NCBI GenBank assembly: GCA_021324045.1
Contig: JAJPJV010000003.1
Coordinates: 119,103 to 183,102, forward strand
Reading direction: 5' to 3'
Length of the DNA: 64,000 nucleotides
Origin: Actinomycetota bacterium
GTDB lineage: Bacteria > Actinomycetota > Acidimicrobiia > Acidimicrobiales > RAAP-2
Both the position numbers and the translations under genes were made by a program. Position 1 is the first letter of the stretch. Every line of letters begins with the position of its first letter. Positions 25,506 to 34,870 of this stretch are shown here, piece by piece. The notes below the pieces were generated by a model, which had not been told where the DNA came from, made no database searches, and saw only the letters and a list, made by a program, of their open reading frames with translations.

Positions 25506-28259
25506 GTGGCGCCTCGACGAGGCATCGTTGCGGTGGTGACCGGCTCGGAGGTGCTCGCAAGTGGGGCTGACGTCCTGCTCGCAGACGGGCGCACCGCCAC
25601 GATTCGGCCAATCCGGGCCACGGACCGTGATGGTGTGGCCGCCCTCTACGCACGGCAGTCCGCGCAGACACTGTACTTCCGCTACTTCGGACCCCATCGG
25701 CCGACCGAGGAGGAGATCGACAAGCTCATCGAGGCGGACGGAGTCGACCATGTCGTCTTGATCGCCGAGCAAGGCAGCGCCGTCATCGGCATCGCGCAGT
25801 ACGACCGCACCGTCGAAGCGGACGAAGCCGAAGTAGCGTTCCTCGTTGACGACCACTTCCAGGGGCTGGGGATCGGCACGCTGTTGCTGGAGCAATTGGC
25901 GGCGATCGCACGCGACAAGGGGATCCGGCGTTTCTCAGCCGACACCATGAGCGAGAACCACAAGATGATCGCCGTGTTCCGGGATGCAGGCTTCAGTCGC
26001 AGGTTCGGCCCACCCTCTGAGACCGTCCACGTGATCATGGACATCTCGCCGAGTCCCGAGGCCGTCGCCGCCGCCGACGCGCGGGACCGTGTGGCCATGG
26101 TCCGTTCGGTCGAGCGGCTCATGCGACCGCGCTCGATCGCAGTCATCGGCGCGTCGAGGAAGCCCGGGAGCGTCGGGAACGTCCTGCTGCGCAACCTCGT
26201 CGACGGGGGCTTCTGCGGTCCGGTGTACCCGGTCAACCCCAGCTGTGACCACGTTGCCAGCATCCCTTGCTGGCCCAGCGTGAAAGCCATTCCTGGCGTC
26301 GTGGATCTGGCCGTGATCGCCACTCCGGCACGCACGGTGGCAGGGATCGTCGAAGAGTGTGGTCGCAGCGGCGTCGGTGGCCTGGTGGTGGTCAGCGCGG
26401 GATTCGCCGAGACGGGCTCCAAAGGTGCTGAGGTCGAGCGTGCGATCACCCACCTCGCCCACCACTACGGAATGCGCATGGTGGGTCCCAACTGCTTCGG
26501 CCTCATCAACACCGATCCCGCCGTCTCGATGAACGCCACCTTTGCCGCGACCGTTCCGCGGCCTGGCAACATCGGTTTCGCATCCCAGTCGGGTGGCCTG
26601 GGTATCGCCATCCTTGGTGAGCTCGCTGCCCGCGAGATCGGCATCTCGAGCTTCGTCTCCATGGGTAACAAGGCAGACGTCAGTGGGAACGATCTGTTGA
26701 CCTGGTGGGCCCAGGACGATCGCACTGACGTCGTCCTGCTGTACCTCGAGTCCTTCGGGAACCCGAGGAAATTCGCGCGAGTGGCTCGGCGCGTCAGCCG
26801 GTCGAAACCGGTCGTCGCCGTCAAAGGAGGAAGGTCGAGCGCCGGGACGCGAGCCGCCCATTCCCACACCGCCGCGCTGGCGACCCCCGACGCAACGGTC
26901 GACGCGCTGTTCCAGCACACAGGGGTCATCCGGGTCGAGACCATCGAGGAGCTCTTCGACGTGGGAGAGCTCCTCGGTTCCCAACCAGCTCCGGCAGGCC
27001 CACGCGTCGCGGTCATCGGGAACGCCGGAGGACCGGGAGTCCTGGCTGCCGACGCCCTCGCTTCCCATGGTTTCGAGCTCCCTGAGCTTTCCTCGTCGAC
27101 ACAGCAGGCGCTCCAACGCGCTGCTCCTGAAGGTGCTGCGTTCGCAAACCCCGTCGACTTGGTTGCCTCTGCCACTCCCGCGACCTACCGGGAAGCGCTC
27201 GGCGTGCTGCTCTCCTCAAAGGAGGTCGACGCGGTGCTCGTCATCTTCACGCCACCGTTGCAGACGGACGCCGAGGCCGTCGCCCGCGCGATCGTCGCTG
27301 CCGCGGACACTGCCGCCGCGGACAGAAACACCCAGACGGTCGTCGCCGCATTCCTCGGTGCCGAGGATGCCCGTCGAGCACTCGCCAGCGGATCCCGGCC
27401 GATCCCCTGTTTCACCTACCCCGAGAACGCCGCACGCGCCCTGGCGCACGCACGCCGATACGCGCAGTGGCGCTCCCGTGAGGACGGGACGATCCCGGTT
27501 CTCGATGCCATCGACCCCCGTCGCGCGCGGCAGCTCATCGCGACGGCCGCCGAGCAACACCCCAAGGACGGTCGCGATCACAGCTTCTGGCTCACGGGTC
27601 CCGATGCCATGGCCATCCTCGCGGCCTACGGAATCACGACGTTGCCCACCCGGCTCGTCCGGAGCGCCTCGGAGGCGTCGGCGGAAGCCGAGGCGCTCGG
27701 CTTCCCGGTCGCGCTGAAGGGAAGTGGCCCTACCTTGCTCCACAAAAGCGACGTTGGCGGAGTGCGGCTCGGCCTTCGCAGCGGCCAGGAGGTGGCGAGC
27801 GCATTCAACGACCTCGCGGCGCAGCTCGGGGAGGCAATGGAGGGCGCTGTCGTCCAACCGATGGCCCAGCCCGGTGTCGAGACGATTGCTGGCGTGATCC
27901 AGGACGCCACCTTCGGCCCGCTCGTCGTCTTCGGCCTCGGGGGGACCGCCGTGGAGCTGCTCGGGGACCGCGTCCTCCGCCTGGCGCCCCTCACCGACCT
28001 CGACGCCCGGGAGATGGTGCTCGGACTCCGAGGTACGCCTCTGCTCACCGGTTACCGAGGGAACAAACCGGTCGACCTCGATGCCCTCGTCGATGTCTTG
28101 GCCCGATTGAGCCGGATCGCCGAGGACCTTCCCGAAGTCGCAGAGCTCGATTGCAATCCGATCGTCGCCCTCCCGCAAGGGGCGACCGTCGTCGACGCCC
28201 GCCTGCGGATCTCGCTCCTCCAGCCCGAGTACCTGCGCGAGCGGCGGCAGCTTCGATAG
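25506..28259 (+). CDS. GNAT acetyltransferase fused to NDP-forming acyl-CoA synthetase (Pat-like)
   Basis: A 917-residue fusion. Residues about 25-185 are a GNAT domain (TIRPIRATDRDGVAALY; acetyl-CoA loop FQGLGIGTLLLEQL). About 200-650 are the CoA-binding and ligase domains of ADP-forming acyl-CoA synthetase (MRPRSIAVIGASRKPGSVG; the HSHTAALA segment at 452-459 includes the phosphohistidine position). About 690-917 are an ATP-grasp domain (GFPVALKGSGPTLLHKSDVGG). This architecture belongs to protein lysine acetyltransferases (Pat/PatA) that acetylate acyl-CoA synthetases and other proteins. The GTG start is uncertain by about ten codons. It faces a Usp-deacetylase operon, suggesting reversible acetylation. 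Confidence 0.88.
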   Translation: MAPRRGIVAVVTGSEVLASGADVLLADGRTATIRPIRATDRDGVAALYARQSAQTLYFRYFGPHRPTEEEIDKLIEADGVDHVVLIAEQGSAVIGIAQYDRTVEADEAEVAFLVDDHFQGLGIGTLLLEQLAAIARDKGIRRFSADTMSENHKMIAVFRDAGFSRRFGPPSETVHVIMDISPSPEAVAAADARDRVAMVRSVERLMRPRSIAVIGASRKPGSVGNVLLRNLVDGGFCGPVYPVNPSCDHVASIPCWPSVKAIPGVVDLAVIATPARTVAGIVEECGRSGVGGLVVVSAGFAETGSKGAEVERAITHLAHHYGMRMVGPNCFGLINTDPAVSMNATFAATVPRPGNIGFASQSGGLGIAILGELAAREIGISSFVSMGNKADVSGNDLLTWWAQDDRTDVVLLYLESFGNPRKFARVARRVSRSKPVVAVKGGRSSAGTRAAHSHTAALATPDATVDALFQHTGVIRVETIEELFDVGELLGSQPAPAGPRVAVIGNAGGPGVLAADALASHGFELPELSSSTQQALQRAAPEGAAFANPVDLVASATPATYREALGVLLSSKEVDAVLVIFTPPLQTDAEAVARAIVAAADTAAADRNTQTVVAAFLGAEDARRALASGSRPIPCFTYPENAARALAHARRYAQWRSREDGTIPVLDAIDPRRARQLIATAAEQHPKDGRDHSFWLTGPDAMAILAAYGITTLPTRLVRSASEASAEAEALGFPVALKGSGPTLLHKSDVGGVRLGLRSGQEVASAFNDLAAQLGEAMEGAVVQPMAQPGVETIAGVIQDATFGPLVVFGLGGTAVELLGDRVLRLAPLTDLDAREMVLGLRGTPLLTGYRGNKPVDLDALVDVLARLSRIAEDLPEVAELDCNPIVALPQGATVVDARLRISLLQPEYLRERRQLR

Positions 28260-28301
28260 GGACGTTTTCGCGGCAGGGGTGTTCCGAGCTTCTGGGGAGC
28301 C

Positions 28302-28793
28302 TCAGGGTCCCGGCACGATCACCACTGGGCGATCGGCATGGAGGGCCAGTTGCTGGCTGGTGCTCCCAAGCACCAGCCCTGCGAATCCCCCGGCGCCACG
28401 GCTGCCGACCACGATCATCGAAGCATCCTCGGCACGTCCGGCCGCCACCAAGGCCATCACGGGGTTCCCCTCGACCACCCGCCACCGATGCCGAGGCAGG
28501 CCCGCCGATCGCCCGGCGCCCTCCCCTGCACCATGCTCAGAGACGATCTCGCTCAGCCACGCCTCCATCTGTTGCTCGAAGGACTCGTCACCCTCGGAGC
28601 CAGGAGGCAGCGACCGCTGGCCGACGAGATCGGCCTGCTCGCCTGGAGCCATTGCCTCCTCGAGCAGGCCGCGACCGTGGACCCCGACGATCTCGGCGTC
28701 GAGCTCGAACGCCAGGTCCACTGCGAACCGAAGCGCTCGCCGGGCCCCTTCAGAAGCATCGAGACCGACCACGATGCGACCGAATCGGCTCAT
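28302..28793 (-). CDS. universal stress protein, UspA family
   Basis: A 163-residue single UspA domain. It opens with FGRIVVGLDASEGARRAL and ends with the ATP-binding motif VVGSRGAGGFAG, then GSTSQQLALHADRPVVIVP (G-x2-G-x9-G-S/T), so it should bind ATP. Strikingly it contains no lysine at all, with arginine used throughout. Its start overlaps the deacetylase stop (ATGA), making the two a unit. Usp proteins modulate stress survival, often as partners of other proteins. Confidence 0.9.
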   Translation of the reverse strand: MSRFGRIVVGLDASEGARRALRFAVDLAFELDAEIVGVHGRGLLEEAMAPGEQADLVGQRSLPPGSEGDESFEQQMEAWLSEIVSEHGAGEGAGRSAGLPRHRWRVVEGNPVMALVAAGRAEDASMIVVGSRGAGGFAGLVLGSTSQQLALHADRPVVIVPGP

Positions 28794-29833
28794 CGGGACA
28801 TTCTCTGGTCGACCCCGTGGCCCGGATCCCCTCCCTCCTCGTGCGCCCGCCGGGCCGCCTCGACCGCGTCCATGCCCGGGCCGCCCGCACTTGCGGACTC
28901 GGGCCGATAGTGGTGACCCAGGATCGCCGCGAGCGCGGCACCGACGGAGCGTTCCAAGGCGCCGAGGTCATACCCACCCTCAAGCACGAGGGCAAGCCGG
29001 CCGGGACGAGGAGCCAGCTGCTGCACCCGAGCGGCGAGATCGCCGAAATCGCCAGCCGTGAGCGCGAGGCCAGCCAGGGGATCCTCGCGATGAGCATCGA
29101 ATCCCGCCGACACCAGGACCCAGGTCGGATCGAAACGCGCGGCTGCCGGCAGGATCAGCGTATCGAAGGCATGACAGAGCACGTCGCCGGTCGCGCCCGC
29201 CGGAACGGGGATGTTGATCGTCAGACCGGGCGCACCCTTGCCGCCGCGCTCAGTGCGCCGTCCAGTCCCCGGATACCAAGGCGATTGGTGCGTCGAGACG
29301 TAGAGCACCCGTGGATCGTCCCAAAAGATCTCCTGCGTGCCGTTGCCGTGGTGCACGTCCCAATCGACGATGACGACGCGTTCGCCTCGTTCGGCGAGCG
29401 CGGCCGCACCGACCGCGACATTGTTGAGCAGGCAGAAGCCCATCGCCAGATCCGCGCTGGCGTGATGCCCTGGCGGCCGAGCCGCGACGAACGCAGCGTC
29501 TCCCGCTCCGGCGTCGAGCGCGTCGATCCCTGCGAGCACGGCGCCAGCGGCCAGAATCGCCGTGTCCCACGACCCAGGACCGGCAACAGTGTCCGGATCG
29601 AGGTTCCCGCCCCCGGCATCGCAGAACGCGCGCAACGCCTCCAGGTAACCAGGCGCGTGCACACGAGCGAGTTCTTCCAAGGTCGCTCGCCTCGGTTCGA
29701 GTCGGACCACTGCCTCTTTGAGCCCCGCAGCGTCGATGCCGGCGAGGGCCGCGCCGACCCTTGACGGGCGCTCCGGATGTCCCGCAGGGGTCTCGTGGCG
29801 ATCGAGGGTCGGGTCGCCCGCGACGAGCAACAT
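28790..29833 (-). CDS. histone-deacetylase-family protein (acetoin-utilisation/HDAC class)
   Basis: A 347-residue arginase-fold zinc hydrolase that removes acetyl groups from lysine or small amines. Motifs: RPPGHHAS (catalytic histidine pair), DWDVHHGNGT (metal ligands), GFDAHREDPL (second aspartate ligand) and EGGYDL (active-site tyrosine loop). I prefer the ATG at 29833; a GTG three codons upstream is possible. It is upstream of and overlaps the Usp gene, and faces the Pat-like acetyltransferase, so it could be the eraser for that writer. Confidence 0.9.
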   Translation of the reverse strand: MLLVAGDPTLDRHETPAGHPERPSRVGAALAGIDAAGLKEAVVRLEPRRATLEELARVHAPGYLEALRAFCDAGGGNLDPDTVAGPGSWDTAILAAGAVLAGIDALDAGAGDAAFVAARPPGHHASADLAMGFCLLNNVAVGAAALAERGERVVIVDWDVHHGNGTQEIFWDDPRVLYVSTHQSPWYPGTGRRTERGGKGAPGLTINIPVPAGATGDVLCHAFDTLILPAAARFDPTWVLVSAGFDAHREDPLAGLALTAGDFGDLAARVQQLAPRPGRLALVLEGGYDLGALERSVGAALAAILGHHYRPESASAGGPGMDAVEAARRAHEEGGDPGHGVDQRMSR

Positions 29834-29909
29834 CGACGCCACGTTAGAGGCTCCTCCGGGTCAGGGCCGAGCTGCCCAGCCCAGCCCTGACCGATAAGGT
29901 CACGGGTCA

Positions 29910-31715
29910 GTGCCGGGTCGCCTCGATCGTCGCCTCCTTGCCGAGGTGCGGGGGGCGCGCCGGGGTCTGGCCATCGCGGTCGCCACGGGCCTCGGTGCTG
30001 CCGTATGCATCGTCGTGCAAGCAGGGCTCCTCGCGCGGATCGTGGACCGTGCGCTCCTCCATCACGCAGCGGTCGCTGCGGTCACCCCCGAGCTTGTCGG
30101 TCTCGGTGCCGCGTTCGTGGTGAGAGCGCTCCTCCAGCTCGTCGGTGAGATCGCCAGCCAGAAGAGCGCGACCACCATCACCTCCGAGCTCCGCCACGAG
30201 CTGCTCGACGAGGCCTTCAGGCTGGGGCCTGCCTGGTTGGCAGGGGAGCGAACAGGCGAGCTCTCGCTCACCGCAACCCGGGGGATCAACGCGCTCAACA
30301 CCTATTTCGGCCGCTACCTCCCCCAAGCCACCGTCGCCCTGATCACCCCGGTGGGCATCCTGGCATGGCTGGCAGCGGTGGACTGGCCGTCGGCCCTCAT
30401 CTTGCTCGGGCTGCTCCTGGTGATCCCACCGGTGATCGCGGCCTTCACCAAGCGAGCGCGCCAGGAGGCCGCCCGTCGATGGCGGAGCCTCGCCTCGCTC
30501 TCGGCACGCATGCTTGAGCTCCTCCAGGGACTTCCGACGCTGCGTGCCTTCGGCCGCCAGGAACACGGTCGGCGAGAGGTGGCAGAGGCAACCGAATCGC
30601 TGCGAAGGGGAACCATGCGCACGCTGCGGGTCTCGTTCCTCTCCGCGCTCTCATTGGACCTGCTCGCCGGCCTCGGAACCGGGCTCGTGGCAATGGTGCT
30701 CGGCCTCCGACTCCTCCACGGCGACGTCTCGCTCTCACTGGCAATGGCCGTGCTGCTGGTATCGCCCGAGGTCTTCGCGCCGTTGCGCAGGGCAAGCGCG
30801 GAATACCACGCGAGCGCCGAGGGGAAGGTCGCAGCCGAACGGGTCCTCGACGTCCTTGCCCAGTCCCGACGCCAGGCGACCGCCCCCCACGAGCGGCCCA
30901 CAGCGCGATGGTCGCTGCCAAGATCCGGCGCCAATCCCACCTTGGCGACGCCGCGCACGACGGGCACGGCACCAGAACTGTCCCGATCGACGATCGAGCT
31001 CGTCGAAGTCGGCGTACGGTTCGCCGGCGGAGTCCGGGCGCTGAGCGGTGTCAACCTGGTGATCGCCCCCAAGGAGCACGTCTTGGTGCGCGGACGCTCC
31101 GGAACCGGGAAGTCGACCCTGCTCTCCGTGCTCCTGGGCTTCGTGACGATCACCTCTGGACGTGCGCGGATCGGAGGGGTGGACCTGGGCACCCTCGATG
31201 CCGCCGGGTGGCGGGAGCTTCGGCGCCAGATGGCATGGGTTTCGCCCCGCCCGTACGTGTTCCGGGGAACCCTCGAGGACAACCTGCGCATGGGCAATCC
31301 GGAGCTCGGCGAGGCTGCGATCGAGCGTGTCCTGCAGCGTTGCGGGCTCTGTCGCGTGGTCAGCCGCTTGCCAGAGGGATTGGCGACTCCGGTCGGAGAA
31401 GGTGGCGCCGCCCTCAGTACCGGGGAACGGCAGCTCGTCGCCCTTGCACGCGCGCTCCTGACGGACGCGCCGTTGCTCCTGCTCGATGAGCCCCTCGCGC
31501 ACCTCGACGAGGAGACGGCAGCGACGGTCGATGCCAACCTCGCATCAGCGCTCGATGGTCGGACCGTCCTGTGGGCCGGTCACCACGTTCCGACCCGTCG
31601 CCACTTCGACCAGGTGCTCGATCTTCCGACGTCGCCCGCCGCAGCGGATCCGACCACGCACGGACACCGAGCTCCTCCCCCGCTGTCCCGAACCGGCTCG
31701 CTCCGATCATCATGA
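29910..31715 (+). CDS. cydD: thiol/heme exporter ABC subunit CydD
   Basis: A 601-residue ABC half-transporter: an N-terminal six-helix membrane domain with the CydD-type run ITPVGILAWLAAVDWPSALI, then a nucleotide-binding domain with Walker A GRSGTGKST, signature LSTGERQLVALAR and Walker B LLLLDEPLAHLD. CydDC exports cysteine/glutathione and is needed to assemble cytochrome bd oxidase. GTG start. It overlaps cydC by ATGA. The cydA and cydB oxidase genes are not in the window. Confidence 0.85.
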   Translation: MPGRLDRRLLAEVRGARRGLAIAVATGLGAAVCIVVQAGLLARIVDRALLHHAAVAAVTPELVGLGAAFVVRALLQLVGEIASQKSATTITSELRHELLDEAFRLGPAWLAGERTGELSLTATRGINALNTYFGRYLPQATVALITPVGILAWLAAVDWPSALILLGLLLVIPPVIAAFTKRARQEAARRWRSLASLSARMLELLQGLPTLRAFGRQEHGRREVAEATESLRRGTMRTLRVSFLSALSLDLLAGLGTGLVAMVLGLRLLHGDVSLSLAMAVLLVSPEVFAPLRRASAEYHASAEGKVAAERVLDVLAQSRRQATAPHERPTARWSLPRSGANPTLATPRTTGTAPELSRSTIELVEVGVRFAGGVRALSGVNLVIAPKEHVLVRGRSGTGKSTLLSVLLGFVTITSGRARIGGVDLGTLDAAGWRELRRQMAWVSPRPYVFRGTLEDNLRMGNPELGEAAIERVLQRCGLCRVVSRLPEGLATPVGEGGAALSTGERQLVALARALLTDAPLLLLDEPLAHLDEETAATVDANLASALDGRTVLWAGHHVPTRRHFDQVLDLPTSPAAADPTTHGHRAPPPLSRTGSLRSS

Positions 31716-33439
31716 ACGCCAACGTCATCAACGCCAACGCGCGCACTCGGCGAACCAACCTCGAGGTCCTTCGGACGTTGGTCGCCATCAGCCCACCCCC
31801 ATGGCGACGGCTCATCGGTGCCATGCTCCTGGGGTTGGCTGCTGCGGGAACGACCGTCGGCCTCCTCGCCGGGTCGGGGGCCTTGATCGATCGCGCGGCA
31901 CTGAGACCGGGGCTTGCGACGATCGCTGGGTTGCTCGCGGTCGTCGAAGTCCTCGCCGTGCTCCGGGCGCCATTGCGCTATGCGGAGCGGCTCCACACCC
32001 ACGAAGCGGCGTTCGGCGCACTCGGACACTGGCGCCTCTGGCTCTACGACCGCCTCGAACCCTTGCTGCCCGGCGCGCTCGGCGCCTGGCGAAGTGGTGA
32101 CCTTCTCCACCGCGCAATCGACGACATCGAAGCCCTCACCGACCTTTACAGCCGCGCACCGGGAACGGTGGGCGTCGCGGTCGCCGTCTCGGCGCTGTCG
32201 GTCGTCGCCGTCGGATCGCTGCTCCCCCTGGGAGCGGCGATCCTCGGAGCCGCACTGGCCGTCGCAGTCGTGGGATCACCCTTGCTGGCGATCACCGGCC
32301 GCACCCGGGTGGACGAGCGCGCCCTGGCCGGCCAGCTGACCGCAGAGGTCGTCGAGCTCGTCCAGGGTGCACCCGAACTGCTGGCCTTCGGACTCGACGA
32401 GACCTTTCGGGCACGGGCAGAGGCCACGGCGGAACGGCTCGCAAGGCTCGAGCGGCGACGCACGCGCGCCATGGCCGCCGCCTCCGCACTCGTCGTCGTG
32501 TGCCTGGGGGTGGCCGTCGTGGGGACCTTGGCCGCAGCGGTGAGCGCAGCTCGCGAGCACCGGCTCGAAGGGATCATGATCGCTGTGCTCCCACTCACGG
32601 CCATCGGTGCCTTCGAGGCCGTCGCGCCGCTCGGGACATTGGCCATCCGGATCCTCGACGTCCTCGATGCGGGTCGGCGCCTCCTCGCCTTGAACGAGGT
32701 GCCCGCGCCCGTCAGCGATCCGTCGAATCCCGTTGCGCTGCACGATTCGGTTCCCACCCCCCCAGAGGGTGTGGCAGTGGCCTTCGACGACGCGACGCTG
32801 CGCTACCGCCTCGACCGTCCGCCGGCGCTCGACGCCGTGAGCTTCGCCGTGCCGCCGGGGTCCGCGACGGCGATCCTCGGCCAGACCGGGGCCGGCAAGA
32901 GCAGCATCGTCAACGCACTGCTGCGCTTCTGGCCGCTCGAGAAGGGGTCGGTCACCGTGAACGCCACGTCGCTGGAGCAGATGCGTCAGGCGGACGCTCG
33001 CCGCGTGTTCGCGCTGCTGGACCAAGATGCTCGCCTCTTCGCCGGGACGATCCGCCAGAACGTCGCGCTCGGCCGACCAGAGGCCACTGCTGCGGAGATC
33101 GCCGAAGCCCTTCGAGCCGCGCAGCTGGACGAATGGGTGCGCTCGCTTCCCAACGGCCTCGAGACTCCCGTCGGGGAATCGGGGAACCAGGTCTCGAGCG
33201 GCCAACGCCGACGCATCGCGCTCGCCCGCGCCCTGCTCGTTCGCAGGCCAGTCCTCCTCCTCGACGAGCCGACCACCAATCTCGACGACGAAACGGCCGA
33301 CGCTCTCATCGACACCGTGCTCGCCGCGGCGCTCGGTCGAACCGTCGTGCTCGTCACGCATCGATCCGAGGACCTTCGGTGTATGGACCAGATCCTCACG
33401 CTCGATCGGGGTCGCGTGGTGGCAACATCGCACCGGTGA
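31712..33439 (+). CDS. cydC: thiol/heme exporter ABC subunit CydC
   Basis: A 575-residue half-transporter partner of CydD. A membrane domain of about 300 residues precedes a nucleotide-binding domain with Walker A GQTGAGKSS, signature VSSGQRRRIALAR and Walker B VLLLDEPTTNLD. The ATG at 31712 overlaps the cydD stop; an upstream in-frame start would add 47 residues lying inside cydD. The 3' end runs 44 bp into the convergent histidine phosphatase gene. Confidence 0.85.
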   Translation: MNANVINANARTRRTNLEVLRTLVAISPPPWRRLIGAMLLGLAAAGTTVGLLAGSGALIDRAALRPGLATIAGLLAVVEVLAVLRAPLRYAERLHTHEAAFGALGHWRLWLYDRLEPLLPGALGAWRSGDLLHRAIDDIEALTDLYSRAPGTVGVAVAVSALSVVAVGSLLPLGAAILGAALAVAVVGSPLLAITGRTRVDERALAGQLTAEVVELVQGAPELLAFGLDETFRARAEATAERLARLERRRTRAMAAASALVVVCLGVAVVGTLAAAVSAAREHRLEGIMIAVLPLTAIGAFEAVAPLGTLAIRILDVLDAGRRLLALNEVPAPVSDPSNPVALHDSVPTPPEGVAVAFDDATLRYRLDRPPALDAVSFAVPPGSATAILGQTGAGKSSIVNALLRFWPLEKGSVTVNATSLEQMRQADARRVFALLDQDARLFAGTIRQNVALGRPEATAAEIAEALRAAQLDEWVRSLPNGLETPVGESGNQVSSGQRRRIALARALLVRRPVLLLDEPTTNLDDETADALIDTVLAAALGRTVVLVTHRSEDLRCMDQILTLDRGRVVATSHR

Positions 33440-34037
33440 GCGGCGGAACCGCGTTGAACGTCTCGAGAACGGGATGCTCCTCGGACCATCCGATCACCGT
33501 CAGCGAACCAGTCGCCAGGTGCAGCCGCCACGCCAGGTCGTCGTCCGCGCCCAGCGCCCAGGCAACCGCAGCCTTGATCGGAGACACGTGGCTGACGACG
33601 GCCACCGCGCCGTGCGCCCTGCGCGCACCCTCGCCGTCGCGAGCGAAGAGCTCGGCACACGCAGCTCGAACCCGTTCGCCGACCTCGTGCAACGTCTCGC
33701 CGCCCGCGGGACGAAAGCTGCTCCCGGACTGCCAGTGCCGGCGCAGGGCAGTGCCGATCTGATCCAAGGGACGCAGGTCCTCCTCGCCGTAGTCGACCTC
33801 CACCCATCGGTGGTCGATGGTGACCGGAACGCCCAAGCCGAGCGATTGTGCGGTATCGAGCGCACGACGAAGCGGACTGGAGATCAGCGTCGTGACCGGG
33901 ACGGACCCTGACCCAAGGATCGAACCCAGCGCAGCGGCCTGGCGCCTTCCGGCCGCTGTGAGCGGCGCATCAGCCCGCCCGACGAGAAGCCCCGCCGCAT
34001 TGGCTGTGGATTCCCCGTGGCGGATGAGCAGCAGCAT
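33396..34037 (-). CDS. histidine phosphatase family protein
   Basis: A 213-residue member of the phosphoglycerate-mutase-like histidine phosphatase family. The catalytic motif LLIRHGEST opens the protein, SSPLRRALDTAQ supplies the second arginine, the proton donor is in WVEVDYGEEDL, and the second histidine is in VVSHVSPIKAAV. Substrates range from phosphoglycerate to alpha-ribazole phosphate and nucleotides; none can be fixed here. It overlaps cydC at its 3' end. Confidence 0.9.
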   Translation of the reverse strand: MLLLIRHGESTANAAGLLVGRADAPLTAAGRRQAAALGSILGSGSVPVTTLISSPLRRALDTAQSLGLGVPVTIDHRWVEVDYGEEDLRPLDQIGTALRRHWQSGSSFRPAGGETLHEVGERVRAACAELFARDGEGARRAHGAVAVVSHVSPIKAAVAWALGADDDLAWRLHLATGSLTVIGWSEEHPVLETFNAVPPLTGAMLPPRDPDRA

Positions 34038-34072
34038 GACCCAGCCTCACAGGAGGTCGAGCAGGGGCGCGT

Positions 34073-34870
34073 TCACTGCGCGGTCTCCAACCGATCGCGC
34101 ACGAGGATCCGGCCGCAGTGCTCGCAGAACACGAGTGCATCGGCGGGAAGGTGAGCGATGCGATCAAGCTCGACGGCAGGGAGCTCCAGGTGGCACCCGT
34201 CGCAACGGCGCCCAACGAGGCGAGCGACACCGATTCCTCCGAGCTGGGCGCGGAGTCGATCGTAGCGGGCGAGAAGCTCGGAAGGCAGGCCTTCGGCAGC
34301 CGGTGCTCGGGCCGTGCGCAAGGTGGCGGCCTCTGCGTCGATTTCCTGTTCTGCCGCCACGACCGCCTCCTGGAGCGAGGCGATTCGCGTCTCGAGCGCA
34401 ACGGCCCGCGACTCCTCGCTGGCAATGTGCTCTTCCAGGGGTTCCTGCTCCTCGAGGAGGGCGAGCTGTTGGTCCTCGAGCTCGTCTTTCTTCCGGCCGA
34501 GCTGCGCCACCTCTCCCTCGATCGCCTGCAGGTCGCGCCCGGGCATGCCGCGGGCACCATACAGCCGATCCTCGAGGGTCTGACGACGAGCCGTGAGGGT
34601 CGTGACCTGGCGCTCCAGTTCGGCTTGGTGCTCGGCAAGGGTCTGGCGGCGTCGGGTGGCCTCGTCGATGCTCGCCCGTAACCGTGCGAGGGCCTGCTGT
34701 GCTTCTGCGAGTTCCCGCCGCTCCTCGAGCGTGGCTCGCTTGTGCTCGAGGCGCAGCAGAGCAGCGTCGATGTCCTGAAGGGCGAGCAGCCGGGCCAAAG
34801 TCGACTGCGGTCGGCCCTGCACGCCGGACGATCCCCGCTGGCCGCGATCGGATCCCTGCTCAGCGCTCAC
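34073..34870 (-). CDS. coiled-coil protein with C-terminal C4 zinc ribbon
   Basis: A 265-residue protein with a long heptad-rich coiled coil (about residues 25-190, e.g. LAEHQAELERQVTTL) and a C-terminal zinc ribbon: CDGCHLE near 219-225 and CEHCGRI near 250-256. This is the widespread zf-RING_7/CT398-like family; related proteins bind nucleic acids or secretion-system partners, but bacterial actinomycete members are uncharacterised. GTG start, overlapping the Nudix gene by 11 bp. Confidence 0.82.
   Translation of the reverse strand: MSAEQGSDRGQRGSSGVQGRPQSTLARLLALQDIDAALLRLEHKRATLEERRELAEAQQALARLRASIDEATRRRQTLAEHQAELERQVTTLTARRQTLEDRLYGARGMPGRDLQAIEGEVAQLGRKKDELEDQQLALLEEQEPLEEHIASEESRAVALETRIASLQEAVVAAEQEIDAEAATLRTARAPAAEGLPSELLARYDRLRAQLGGIGVARLVGRRCDGCHLELPAVELDRIAHLPADALVFCEHCGRILVRDRLETAQ

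Noticed and set aside
25935..27116. Minus-strand frame inside the GNAT-synthetase gene
   Set aside because: Shadow of a strongly supported multi-domain gene; no motif.
28151..29764. Long plus-strand frame over the Usp/HDAC genes
   Set aside because: Antisense to two well-supported genes; no motifs and unnatural composition.
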